NCBI RefSeq assembly: GCF_027744825.2
Contig: NC_071345.1
Coordinates: 16,524,001 to 16,588,000 of the forward strand
Source of the DNA: Synchiropus splendidus
Lineage: Eukaryota > Chordata > Actinopteri > Syngnathiformes > Callionymidae
Direction of reading: 5' to 3'
DNA: 64,000 nucleotides
Position numbers and translations under genes: made by a program. Shown here piece after piece: positions 32,427 through 43,639 of the stretch. Numbering within the stretch: the first letter of the stretch is position 1; the number at the start of each line of letters is the position of its first letter. The notes beneath the pieces were generated by a model that saw only the letters and a list, made by a program, of their open reading frames with translations, was not told the origin of the DNA and made no database searches.

Positions 32427-34123
32427 ATCAGAATCAGAATCAGAATCAATCAGAATCAGAATCAAATTTATTGCCATGGTCTGTGGGGAGCCCACTGACT
32501 AGGAAAGTGTTTTGGAATAAAGTGCTGACAAAAAATAAATAAATAATAAAATAAATAGAATAACAACAAGTCTGTTCACAAATTCAACAGTCTGACAGCC
32601 GAGGGAAAGAAGCTGTTCCTGTGACGGGAGGTTCTGGTCTGGATTGACCGCAGCCTCCTGCCAGAGGGAACTGGAACAAACAGTCCATGTCCAGGGTGAG
32701 AAGGGTCGGCTCTGATCCGACCTGCACGTCTCTGGGTCCTAGAGACATACAGGTCCTGAAGAGGTGGCAGGTTGCAACCGATCACCTTCTCAGCAGAACG
32801 TACGATGCGCTGAAGTCTGCTCTTGTCCCTGGAGGTGGCACTGTTGTACCAGACAGTGATAGAGGAGGTGAGGATGGACTGGATGATGGCCGTGTAGAAC
32901 TCCACCAGCAACTTTGTCGGCAGTCGTAGTTTCCGTAGCTGCCTTAGAAAGAACATTCTTTGCTGGGCCTTCCTGAGGAGGGACCTGATGGTTGGCTCCC
33001 ATTTGAGGTCTTCAGTGATAGTGGTTCCTAGGAAGCAGAAGGAGTCTACAATAGGAATAGGTAAACCAGCCAACATGAGAGGGGACAGAGAAACTGTTAC
33101 TCTCCTGAAGTCTATGACCATCTCCACTGTCTTCTGAGCGTTGAGCTCTAGGTTGTTGTGGCTGCACCAGGACACCAGCCGCTCCACCTCCCTCCTGTAA
33201 GCCGACTCATGATGAGCCCGATGATGGTGGTGTCATCCGCAAACTTGATCAGCTTCACGGACTCGTGGCTGGAGGTGCAGCAGTTAGTGTAGAGCCATGG
33301 AGAGAGCCATGGAGAGAGAACACAGCCCTGAGGAGACCCGATGTTGAAGGTCAGAGTGTCAGAGACAGTCGTCCCCAGCCGCACACGTTGATGCAAGCTG
33401 GTCAGGAAGTCTGTCATCCATCTGCAGAGGGAGTCAGGCACGTCGAGCTGGCGAAGCTTGTCTTCAAGCAGCACAGCTGGAAGAATCGTGTTAAAGGTAG
33501 AGCTGAAGTCTACAAACAGGATCCTGGCATAGGTTCCTGGGCAGTCCAGATGCACCAGAAGGAAATGAATGAATTCACTGCATCGTCCACAGATCTGTTG
33601 GCTCTGTAGGCAAACTGCAATGAGTCCAGGTGAGAAGCAGTGATGGATTTCAGGTGAGACAGGACCAGGCGCTCAAAGGACTTCATGACCACAGGCGTCA
33701 GTGCCACTGGTCATTCAGTCCTGTGATCCTGGCCTTCTTGGGAACAGGAATGATAGTGGAGGGCTTAAAGCAGGCAGGAACATGACAGGACACCAAGGAA
33801 GCATTGAAGATGTCCGTGAACACTGGAGCCAGCTCAGCAGCACAATGCCTCAGGATGGCAGGGAAAACTCTGTCCGGACCCACAGCCTTCTGTAGGTTCA
33901 GCTTCCTGAACTGAGTGCACACGTCCTGCTCCATGATGTCAAGAGAAAGAGGAAGAGGGGAGAGGTGAGGGGGTGGCTCATCAAAAGTGACTGTGATCGA
34001 CTTTGCTGTCTCAGTGACATCATTAATCTTAGTTGTGTCACTAAGAGACAGCATAGTCCTTTGTTGTAAAGTGGAACACGGTGCTGAAGAGACCACAGAG
34101 GTGTGGCAACTCCCGGAGAACAA
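32427..34123 (-). mobile_element. Rex1-like LINE, 5'-truncated and frameshifted
   Basis: Reverse transcriptase pieces occur in several frames, in the correct order: KAVGPDRVFPAILRHCA (34,123-33,698), LVLSHLKSITASHLDSLQFA (33,707-33,510), FVDFSSTFNTILP, SPQGCVLSP and FADDTTIIG (33,555-33,148), and the C-terminal TVWYNSATSRDKSRLQRIVR region (33,187-32,576). The 3' end is a run of GATTCT repeats at 32,427-32,463, as usual for fish Rex1/Babar elements. At least three frameshifts and a short duplication (GAGCCATGGAGA) show it is inactive. Confidence 0.85.
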
Positions 34124-34879
34124 AATAAGCTTCTACAGTACCAACAGCAAACGCAGTATTGCAATTCTACAAAATCACTGACAGACGCTAAATAGACGAA
34201 AGGATGATAAACAAAAAACAAGAGGAGTTTCTTCCGAAGTCAAGCCAAATGACTTTCCGCCATGTTTTTGTTCTGGTCGACCACTGATGACGTCAAAGTC
34301 CGACGTGTTGTATAATTTAATTATTCATCCAAAGCAAGAATTCACGTCTCCAAAGAAACGTCGGCGTCCACAACACGTGTACATATTTAAACAGAATGAA
34401 AAATAGAAACTTCGGCTTGGGAGGTTTGGAATGGTCCGCTGACGTCAGTGATGGAGAACGAAGAGTGAGTCAGCAAAACGAATAAATCACGGAACTTCCT
34501 TTCTTGCCAAAAGACTTCATATGCAGTTGACACGATTTTAAATATCCGATAATACTATTTGGCGTAGAAATGTATTCGATACAAATGATAAATAAATAAC
34601 GTATTTGGTCCGTGACGTAAGTTCCTGCCATCCACTTCCTTCCCCAGTCGGATAATAAATATTATATCATTTTCATGACATAATATTTAAAAATTAAAGA
34701 GTACATTACATGTGATTACTACTCAACAAAAGCTTTTAATTATTTTACAACCCCGCAATTGGCTGTGGAATTACTGGCCAGCTGTACAATAATACCATTG
34801 AATTGAGACCTACGAGAGAATCTGGGTCAAAACGAAAAAAAAAACAAAGCGTCATACACATGAAACGAGCGGAAAAAAT

Positions 34880-35445
34880 GAAAGTAAGGCGTACATTTGT
34901 CGCAAGAAATTTGATCAAAACGCAACAATAGCTTTTAATTGTTTTATAATCTCACAATTTAAAGCAAAACTAGAACGGGTGTCCGCCATGTTTTGTGCTC
35001 TGTCAGTCACGTGACCAGAGGCACGCCATTCATAAAGCCATTGAGAAATGAAACGTACGAGAGAAACGATTTTTGAGGCAAATTCGTCAATGTATTACGG
35101 TATGTAAAGTGGACAAACGTAGTTATTACACGTTTTTCAGTGCGAGCAGATAACCAACCCAATATAGAATATATTTGTCGCTAGAAATGCGATCAAAAGT
35201 CAACAAAGTTGTTTTAAAATCTCACAATTTAGAGCAAAATAGAACGGATGTCCACCATGTTTTGTGTTCAGACAGGAGAGAAAGCTGTCAGTCACGTGAC
35301 CAAAGGAACGCCTTTCACTAAGCCATTGAGAAATTAAATGTACCTGGGATACGTTTTTTGAGGCAAATTCGTCAAACCATTACGTTTTCTTGGAGTGGAC
35401 AAACGTCGTTATTGTACGTTGTTCAGTGAGACTGGGTTGTCTGGT
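34880..35445. repeat. Tandem duplication, period about 270-277 bp
   Basis: Blocks such as CATTTGTCGC, ATCTCACAATTTA, CGCCATGTTTTGTG, CAGTCACGTGACCA, GCCATTGAGAAAT and GTGGACAAACGT occur twice in the same order (for example CTCACAATTT at 34,951 and 35,221). A weaker third copy lies at about 34,700-34,860. 34,200-34,700 is AT-rich with no gene seen. Origin unknown. Confidence 0.65.
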
Positions 35446-35623
35446 TAGCAAGGCTTAAGGTACATACACACCGAACGCGACATTTCAGTGGCTGTAGCGC
35501 CAGTCGTCAGCAGCAGGTCGCTTGCTCCTGTCGTCATTAGTCGCCACCTGTCCGGATCGAAAGTAGGTCAGTCGCCGGGGGGTGTGGTCCCAAGTTGTGT
35601 GCGTGTGAATTGTGGATTTAAAG

Positions 35624-35962
35624 ATGGCGGAGCTTGGTCACATACAAGCAGTTGCGGCGCTTTATCTTTTGGGGAAAAAAAGGAAAAAACGACGTCTGTG
35701 GGTACATGATGTCCTCCGAAATCGCTCGCAATTCGGCGAGTTCCACCACCTCCTCCAGGAGCTTCGGCTGGATGACGAGCCATTCCAGCGGTACTTTCGG
35801 CTGAACCGCAGCCGACGACCTGTTGGCCCGGATCGGTGCTCGGATTTCTCATCAGGACACCAACTACCGGCGCTCAATCCCCGCGGCTGAACGGCTGTCC
35901 ATTTGCCTTCGGTAAGGTAGTCAATGTGTAATGTTATTATGTGCAGAAGTCAGTCTGAACAG

Positions 35963-36021
<59 letters not shown>

Positions 36022-37075
36022 CGTGGTTACAGTAGCAATGACTGTATGCATGACCTCATTTGGAAGATACACAGACTGTACACCTCTAATATATCCTGAC
36101 AAGTGGATGTTTAAAATACAAACTTTGTGATTATTGTCAGTAGGCGCCACTCAGTGGCGAAAACTTAATTCAACAGTTATAAAGTCAATATGTTTTGTGT
36201 GAAGGTAGTGTTTTAAGATTAATATTTATTTTCTGTTCTCATGCTTTCATATTCATGTAGATGAATATATAAACAGTATTTGTGTTTATGTATTCACAAG
36301 TATTTATTCAATTTTTCAGGTATCTTGCAACTGGAGATTCCTTCAGGACCATCGCCAACAGCTTCCGTGTTGGTGTGTCAACTGTCCAAGGAATAGTCCC
36401 AGAAGTTGCAGCTGCCATTTGGGATTGCCTTGTGGGGCAGTTCATGGCAGTCCATTGCTCAACAATTTGAAGAGCGATGGAACTTTCCGCTTTGCTGTGG
36501 GGCCCTGGACGGGAAACACATCATCATGAAATCCCCACCCAACTCAGGATCTCTTTTTTACAACTACAAGGGAACTTTTTCTCTAGTTCTCCTTGCAGTT
36601 GTAGACTCCAAATACTGCTTCCGAGTGATTGATGTTAGTGGGTACGGGAGAAGTAGCGATGGTGGGATCCTGGGAAATTCAGCCTTTGGTCAGGCTCTAA
36701 GATCCGCTTCTCTCTCCCTGCCTGCTGACCGTCCACTTCCCGGAGATGGCCACAGAGGACCACAGCCATATGTGTTCGTGGCAGATGAGACCCCCTCCCT
36801 CCTGAGCGAAGTGTGTACAACTACCGTCTGGCCAGGGCCCGGCTGGTTGTTGAGAATGCTTTTGGCCTTTTTCATCACAGTGGAGGTTGTTTAGGCGCGT
36901 CATTGATGTCCATCCTGATGTTGTGGAGAAGTGCGTGATGGCTACGTGTGTTCTTCACAATTACATACGGGTGTCACATCAGCAAGACAGAGCGTGCCAT
37001 TTCATGCAGGCGAGCCACTTCCAGGTCTGGGTCGTGTTGCAGCGAACAGCCAGAGCAGGGAAGCTCTCCGGGTGA
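35624..37075 (+). pseudogene. Harbinger transposase, frameshifted
   Basis: Exon 1 from the ATG at 35,624 encodes MAELGHIQAVAALYLLGKKR and the conserved RSQFGEFHHLLQELRLDDE region, then shifts frame before LLARIGARISHQDTNYRR. The intron is 35,912-36,319 (GTAAGG...TTTTTCAG) and contains a TA microsatellite. Exon 2 resumes YLATGDSFRTIANSFRVGVS, then moves to another frame with CGALDGKHI (first catalytic Asp), YGRSSDGGIL and YVFVADE. Another shift is needed for YRLARARLVVENAFG (catalytic Glu region), and the end is RRVIDVHPDVVEKCVMA. Because of these shifts the protein cannot be made as is. The same frames are seen in Harbinger 2. Confidence 0.85.
35964..36018. repeat. TA microsatellite in Harbinger 1 intron
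   Basis: An uninterrupted TA run of about 54 bp. The equivalent run in Harbinger 2 is at 45,555-45,607. Confidence 0.95.
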
Positions 37076-37424
37076 GGGAAACCTTTGTGGAGTACTTCTC
37101 TGCAGAGGGGGCAGTTCCATGGCAGCCACACACCTAGAGCACATTCAGTGCACCACAACGGCTCTTTTAAGAGCCACACACCTAAACCTAAAAGAGCATA
37201 AGTTCCTTGCATATTATTTATCATCTCTGCAATAAAATAAAACTGTGTCCATTTTGTTTAACCTGAATTGTTGAGTTTTGCACTGTGTTTTTCAGTTTCT
37301 TAACTTGAAACTAAGCATTTCTACAAAAAGACCAAGGTTCCCATTCAAAACATTTATTAACAAAAAGACACATTCCTGTACATACACAACTCATATAGAT
37401 TCTTTATGAAAGCAGCTTGCCTCT

Positions 37425-37736
37425 AGGACCCAGAGACGTGCAGGTCGGATCAGAGCCGACCCTTCTCACCCTGGACATGGACTGTTTGTTCCTCTTCCCT
37501 CTGGCAGGAGGCTACGGTCCATCCAGACCAGAACCTCCCGTCACAGGAACAGCTTCTTCCCCTCGGCCGTCAGACTGTTAAATTCGTGAACAGCCTTGTT
37601 GTTATGTTATTCTATTTATTTTATTTTATTTTATTTTATTTGTTTTTTGTTGCACTTTATTCCAAGGCACTTTCCTAGTCAGTGGGCTCCCCACTGACCA
37701 TGGCAATAAATTTGATTCTGATTCTGATTCTAGAGG
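37425..37736 (+). mobile_element. Rex1-like LINE 3' fragment nested in Harbinger 1
   Basis: It covers the last codons of the Rex1 reverse transcriptase region (GACGTGCAGGTCGGATC...), the 3' UTR and terminal GATTCT repeats. Harbinger 2 shows the empty site (AGCTTGCCTGGAAGAATGAA on its minus strand), so this insertion is younger than the divergence of the two Harbinger copies. Confidence 0.85.
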
Positions 37737-37854
37737 AATGAAGGACTTGAGAGAGAAGGGAAGGACAGGGAGCCTGGTTCCTATGATCCAGAAATTGGAA
37801 ATGAAAGATACATAAATAAATAAAAGAAATTAAACAAGAACATAATTGAATAAC

Positions 37855-38961
37855 CTAATTAGCTTCCCTAGTGCATTCATAAACTAAATTGTGAATGTCC
37901 AAAAGTAAAGCCTCTTTTTTTTCTAACGACAATCTCTGGATCATCGGAACCAGGCTCAGCAAAAATGACTCCTCTGCTGAGGGAGGTGGAGCAGTGGGTT
38001 TGGACAGAGAGGCGAGGAGAACCCGTGGCAACTCTCTGTCCTCCTCTTCCATGAATGATGTAGATGACAGCTTCCTTTTTTGTTCTGTAAATAAGGCATA
38101 TATTGATTTCAATTGTATACGTCAATGATTAGTAATAACAATAACCTGTATATCATAAATCACAGATAAATGACAAGTAAAATGATGTTGCTATGACAAG
38201 TTATGTTATGGAGTAGAAACATTTTAATAACAGTACAATCACTTAATATTGAATGCCTAAAAATTATTTTTATACATACTTCAGGGACCAGCAGAGGATG
38301 TGGATGAGCCAGCAGCAGGTGAAGGTGGAGGAGCTGACGCAGCAGCAGCAGCAGCAGAAGAGGAAGCAGGAGGTTCCACCTCTGCACTTTCATCAAAGGT
38401 TTCTTCAAATTCCTCCTCTTCCTCATCAACATGATGACATGTTTCTGTAAAATGAGAACATTGTGTGATTATATTTCCTATTCAGAAAGCTCATTACACT
38501 TTAATATAGCGAGTATTTAGATCCTCAACAACAACTATTACCTGCTGCTGCTGCTGTAGTCATGTTCCCCGACGTCTCCCTCGGGGTGATGAAGGGGTCC
38601 AGGAAGGACAGGACGGCGAACCTCCTCCACTTTCCCTGGCTAGATGCTGCTGACCCACTCTTTTTCTCCATGGCCTTCCTCTTCTCTCTCATGTACATAT
38701 CCCTGAGTCCCTTCCATTTTTTTTTGCAGATTTCCACTGAAGGAAAAGTAAATATTTATGTTAAATATCCCGACGATACAGCCACTACAACGCGTGCGCT
38801 ACGTATATTGATGATAAATGTCACAACTCACCGGGGACGTCAATGGTTTTGCTGACTTCCCTCCAGGCAAGCTCCTTTCTGTTTCTATCCCGGTAAAATG
38901 GGCATTGCGGGTCGTAAATGACCGGGCATGCAGCCACCGCAGAAATCAGCATGTCCTCCAT
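37855..38961 (-). CDS. Harbinger MADF/Myb-like DNA-binding protein
   Basis: Exon 1 (38961-38832) encodes MEDMLISAVAACPVIYDPQC and WREVSKTIDVP. Exon 2 (38736-38542) follows with VEICKKKWKGLRDMYMREKR and FAVLSFLDPF, a MADF domain pattern. Exon 3 (38444 to about 38280) is acidic then Ala/Pro/Ser-rich (HVDEEEEEFEETFDES). Exon 4 (38084-37855) encodes EQKRKLSSTSFMEEEDRELP and FLLSLVPMIQRLSLEKKEAL, a BESS-like tail. The four exons sum to 720 nt, but a TGA falls in frame just before the GTATGT donor of exon 3, so either the product ends there or my donor is wrong. Such proteins bind the element ends and help bring the transposase into the nucleus. Confidence 0.65.
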
Positions 38962-39189
38962 TTTTTTCCTATTCTTTTCCAATTTCCCCCTCATGCGTTA
39001 CGTCACTGGCGTTGTGTTGTCTTGAGTAGCCGGAGTCGCCGTATGTAGCTCAAATCTTGTAGCGTTGCACACCCCAGTCGTGTCGCTGCCATGTTGGTCG
39101 CCGTCAATCGGCCAACCCCATTGACTTTCTATGCAAATCAGTCGTGTCGCTCGCGGAAGTCGCGTTTGGTCTGTACGTACCGTAAGTCC

Positions 39190-39580
39190 AGCTACTGTTA
39201 CCTCGACAAGCACCAGGTAAAACTGCAGAGAGCTGCTTGTAATAGAAGCTTTCCTCCCATCATGCTGCTCCTGGACCCCAAGGCAGAGTGTCTTCACGGC
39301 TTAAAACAGGTGTCTGTGTCGAATTTGGGCTCTGATAGACGTTTGATCAGAATTCAACCAGAATCTCCTGGTAATGTGTGGAAGCCATGAGTTGCAGTTC
39401 AACAAAAAACCCTGTGGACAGAGAAGCCTCTCACCAGACTATTTTGGCAGGGGGAAGTGATCGGCACACATCCGGGTAAGAAAAAATAACCAAGGCCAGG
39501 AAGGGAAATTAGTGTTAACAAACTGAGAATGACAAGGTGGCTGATAGAGGGTGGTGCACACTAAAGTAGAAACTCCAATC
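39190..39580 (-). pseudogene. Type C paralogue, short form
   Basis: Contains the FKP/VKTLCLG third-exon area and the ACATTACCAG block. It is bounded by Harbinger 1 on one side and an LTR-like insertion on the other; its leader resumes at 40,187. Confidence 0.35.
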
Positions 39581-39584
39581 CCCC

Positions 39585-40182
39585 TCTTAGGAACGTAGTC
39601 TGAAGACCCAAGTGCAGCAGACAGAGACTGGAGTTTAAGTTCAACAGTTTAATTAAACTCACTTCTGTTACTAAATCTCAGGACAGAAGGAGTTAAACCG
39701 GACATGAAACAAAGAACAAAGAGACCTAAGAAAAGAAAAATTTACTCTACTTCTCATCACGTAGGAGGATCCAAGAAATACAGAAATAAAACTACTATAA
39801 ATAACTAAGGGAGCTGGAAAAGACAAATGTAATACAAAAATACAACAGATGGTGAGAAAGTCCAATAATCAAACAGAAACAGTCAAATGAATTAACAAGC
39901 ATCCGTGAGCGCGTAGCAAGTCCAGGGAAGCGAAGAAATGAATCATTCAAGATGCAGAGACGAACGTGGAGGGTCATACCAGGGAGAAAACGTGACGAAC
40001 TGACACCGGTTGTCAACTGGCCGGCGTTCAAGTAGTGCAGGGCATGATTGCGGGATCAGACTCAGGTGTGTGTGTGTCTGTGGTGGGAAACAGGCCCCCA
40101 ATCCTGCAAGAGAGGTGGAGAAAAAGGCAGGAGCAGGATGCAGTCCAAACAAAATGGAGCATACGGAGGGGGGTTTGTGATA
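39585..40182 (-). mobile_element. LTR-like insertion, about 600 bp
   Basis: It interrupts the C-unit sequence AACTCCAATCCCCGACTGTT, leaving CCCC on both sides (39,581-39,584 and 40,183-40,186). Its left end carries GACCCAAGTGCAGCAGACAG, the inverted form of the ACTTGGGTC end of other LTRs here. No open frame. Confidence 0.55.
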
Positions 40183-40521
40183 CCCCGACTGTTTACTGCA
40201 AGTTTAATCTCAGCTTTGAATCCCATCGCTTTCATTTATGACTTTTCCAGCGTGTCCTGGATCTGACATCCTGAAATGTGCTCAGTTTTATTAGTTTCTG
40301 AGTATCTCATTGCTCAGTGATCCAACAACTTGATCAAAACCCAGATCTTTGATATTACCCACAATGCACCTTGGAACATGTCAGCAACCAACTATGCAAA
40401 TTAGAGCATAACACAGTGTGAAAGAAGTCAGTCATGAAGCCAAACATTTTATTATAATATTTTGAGGAAAATTACATCAGTCTGCCCAAAACATGGTTTT
40501 CCCAAGTTGTAACATTAATGA

Positions 40522-40870
40522 TCAGAAACACTTTCCACAGCCACCGCCCCCACTGATGATTCTCCTACCCATCGTGGCCTGTGTGAGAGACAGACAGACT
40601 TGAGTTGATGTTCCTGAACTCTGTCTCCATTTGAACAAACCTTCCATGATTTCGGGGACGTGTTCTTATCTCCAGAACCTTGACTGGGCTTCATCTACCG
40701 CAAATCTTCCTCCTTCAAATAAAATCAGTCAGAGCAACAAGAGAAATTATCATCAACGTTCTCCATGCAACTGACATTCTCACCTTCATGAGTGGAAGAG
40801 AAGAGCTCTGCTGAAGGCAGATGAAGGTGAGTACAACAGCGACAGCAGCAAGAACATGAAAGATCTTCAT
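40522..40870 (-). pseudogene. Type A copy A8, nonsense codon in exon 2
   Basis: Exon 1 (40870-40784) is consensus. Exon 2 (40712-40641) has TAG as its sixth codon (EEDLR*MKPSQG), which would end translation at residue 34. Exon 3 (40578-40522) remains open: ATMGRRIISGGGGCGKCF then TGA, with two cysteines and about +3 charge. TATA and AATAAA (40453-40448) are present. The intact third exon suggests recent inactivation. Confidence 0.75.
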
Positions 40871-41029
40871 GTTTGTCTGATGGAGTGTTTCAGTGAGTGA
40901 CGTCTTGGACTGGTGCAGTTTTATACCCAGAGAATCGGCTGTGTCATCACTCATTTGTCATAGATCAATAGTCTCTTGGTACAAATCCATGTGATTATTA
41001 TTTTCAAACAGATAATGAAGCAGGCAAAC

Positions 41030-41340
41030 TAGTTCATCCAGCCCGCAACTAAAACTTTCTCAAAAGCGGATGAAACTACGGAAGTCCAGGTGCATCGGGA
41101 CCCAGAAGCTGAGTGTCTTCTAGACTTAAAAAATGTCCGAATTCCGCTGTGATAGACGAAAGTTGCAGTGCCTGTTGATGAGGATATGGTGTCATGGCCC
41201 ATCACATCCAACCTGGTGAGATACCACATCGAAATATGAGGCCAGAAAACTGCCACGGTTTCAGGGAGATCTTCTCATATTCAGAAGCTTGACTGATCTG
41301 CTCCAATTCTTCCATATAATGTCTTGAGACTAGCTCAGCT
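41030..41340 (-). pseudogene. Type B copy without exon 1
   Basis: Third-exon area (TATFVYHSGIRTFFKSRRH frame) and exon 2 block are kept; intron 1 is cut within TCCATATAATGTCTTGAGAC, joining directly to the B promoter side, so the signal exon is lost. Confidence 0.5.
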
Positions 41341-41479
41341 TTATACCAAGAGAAGCAGCAACGATCATCTTGAGGGAACCCTGGTCTCCTCCTCGGGGAT
41401 CCTGTTTCTTGGGCTGCTTCTGCTTCTAGCAGTATAATTACACACTGCACCACCACACTGGCTCAGCTCAAATGACGCC

Positions 41480-42130
41480 CAGATCACTTGTATCTTGAGG
41501 TATCCTTTCCCCTTCTTCTGGTTAGCAAGGCTTACCCCTGCTGCTCTTCTTTCAACAAGCACCGGGTTAAACTGCAGAAAGCTGCTTGTAATGGAAACTA
41601 TCATCAGGTCATTCTGGTCCGGGACCCCATGGCAAATTGTTTTCACGGCTTAAAACGTGAATTAAAACATGTGTCATTTGGAATTCAACCAGAATCTCCT
41701 GGTAATGTGTGGAAGCCATGAGTTGCAGTTAAACAAAAGCCTCTCACCAGACTATTTGGCAGGGGGAAGTGATCTGCACGCATCTGTGGAAGAAAAAATA
41801 ACCACGGCCAGGAAGGGCATGGAGTGTCTTTAACAAACATGAGAATGACGTTGGCAGCCAAGACCCAAGGTGACACAGGTGTGTCAACTTCCACGCCCCA
41901 AGCAAAACAACGAAACATCCTCTGCCTGGCTGCAGAAAACGCCCCTCAGTTTTTCCTTTATTCCAGGGCAGAGTCCGAGGTATAAACTGCTGAGAGAGGG
42001 TGGAGCACACTGAAGTAGAAACTCTAATCCCCTACTGTTTACTGCAAGTTTAAACTCGGCTTTGAACTCCATCACTTTCATTTTTGACTTTTCCAGTGAG
42101 TTCTGGATCTCATTGCTCAGTGATCCAACA
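41480..42130 (-). pseudogene. Type C paralogue, short form
   Basis: From 42,093 the frame MKVMEFKAEFKLAVNSRGLE runs 65 codons. No signal peptide and no TATA box next to it. Confidence 0.3.
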
Positions 42131-42419
42131 ATTTGGCCGAAATCCAGATCTTTGACATTACCCACAATGCACCTTGGAACATGTCAGCGACCAACTATCC
42201 AAATTAGAGCATAACACATTTTGAAAGAAGCCAGTCATGAAGCTGAACATTTTATTATAATATTTTGAGGAAAATTACATCAGTCTGGACAAAATGTAGT
42301 TTTGCCAAGACGTAACATTTCTGGACAGAAGCACTTGATATTAGCATCGCACACATGCTGGGCAATGGTGAAGAAGAAAGTCATTGCAGATGCTTTATAG
42401 CGTCAGTGTGGCTTTGTAG

Positions 42420-42625
42420 CCTATGATTTGGTGATTTGATGATTTCCATACCCTTGCCACCGCTGCCTCCACTCATCGACCTGTGTGAGAGTGAGACAGA
42501 CTTGAGTTGATATTTCTGAACTCTTTCTACATTTGAATAAACATTCCATGTGGACGTGTTCTCATCTCCAGAACCTTGACTGGCCTTGACTGCCCCAAGT
42601 CTTCCTCCTTCAAATAAACTTCTTC
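42420..42625 (-). pseudogene. Type A remnant, exons 2 and 3 degraded
   Basis: The exon 2 block has a 1-2 nt disruption (GGGGCAGTCAAGGCC) and its donor is ATGTTTAT instead of AGGTTTGT. Exon 3 after CTCACACAG reads VDEWRQRWQGYGNHQITKS then TAG. No exon 1; unrelated DNA follows. Confidence 0.45.
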
Positions 42626-43070
42626 TTCAGAACACTCAAAGCCAAGTAAAATGAAACTATGCAACAAAGTTTGTTAAAAGTTAATGAACGAATGCCACAT
42701 CATTTTGGTTGTAAATATTGGACATGGTGAGCAATTACGACCATTCTCGGCGCTAGTTATTGGGAAAAACTCACTTTTAACACATCACAGACCAACCTTG
42801 GTTGGTAATTGGAATGAAAATGTTGTTGTTGTGTTGGCCCCCTAAAAACTCAGATCTGTGGACTTTTCTAGCTGCAAAGAACAACATGTGCAACGATTGT
42901 ATCCTTTAGTTGAATGAAGCACTACTGCGACCAAAATAGTGCAGAGTTGTATTAAAACTTACTACAGTAGCACCTATCACCCTTGCGTCGGCTATTTCGA
43001 ATGGCATTCAACTTACGTTCAATCTGACTTACGACCAGTTGGTTGGAACCGATCTCTGTCATAAATCACT
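42626..43070. other. Unidentified sequence
   Basis: About 450 bp unrelated to the array. It contains TTCAACTTACGTTCAATCTG and GACTTACGACCAGTTGGTTG, which look repeat-derived, but I cannot place it. No gene. Confidence 0.25.
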
Positions 43071-43455
43071 TGCACCCAGAGAGGCAGGTGTCTGATCACC
43101 TGCTGCAGTTTCCAAGTACCTCATCGCTCAGTTATTCAACAACTTATCATTGATATTACCCACAATGCACCTTGGGACAAGTCAGCAACCAATTATGCAA
43201 TTTAGAGCATAACAGAGTGTGAAAGAAGCCAGTCATAAAGCTGAACATATTATGATAATATTTTGAGGAAAATGATGTCTGTCTGGACAAAACGTAGTTT
43301 TCCCAAGTTATAACATTACTGGTCAGGAGCACACGATATAAGCATCGCACACATGATGGACAATGGTGAAGAAGAAAGTCATTGCAGCTGCAATGTAGCG
43401 TCAGTGTGTGTGGCATATTTCATGATTTGGGAAGATCATGCCTTCCATAGACAAC

Positions 43456-43632
43456 TCACCCTGGATTGGGGCTCCTATACTGTGTGGCCTGTGAGAGAGA
43501 GGGACAGACTTGAGTTGATGTTCCTGTACCATGTTTCCATTCAAACAAACCTTCCATGATTTCAGGGACGTGTTCTCATCTCCAGAACCTTGACTGGGCT
43601 TCATCTCCCCCAAATCTTTCTCCTTCAAATAA
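43456..43632 (-). pseudogene. Type A copy without exon 1, cut by Harbinger 2
   Basis: Exon 2 encodes EKDLGEMKPSQGSGDENTSL plus KSWK with an intact donor. Exon 3 (43488-43456) reads ATQYRSPNPG then TGA. Intron 1 joins Harbinger sequence at about 43,632-43,640. Confidence 0.55.
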
Positions 43633-43639
43633 TTGTTAT

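Larger units (their letters stand above)
35459..39182 (+). mobile_element. PIF/Harbinger transposon, nearly complete (Harbinger 1)
   Basis: The termini are GGTACATACACACCGAACGC on the left and the complement of GGTACGTACAGACCAAACGC on the right, flanked by TAA (35,456-35,458 and 39,183-39,185), the usual 3-bp target. It carries a transposase on the plus strand and a MADF/Myb-like gene on the minus strand, the standard two-gene layout of the family. It lies in the ...AGCAAGGCTTA|GTCCAGCT... part of a C unit. A Rex1 fragment is nested inside. Confidence 0.88.

Noticed and set aside
35924..36130. Frame with an Ile-Tyr repeat
   Set aside because: It is a translated TA microsatellite inside the transposase intron.
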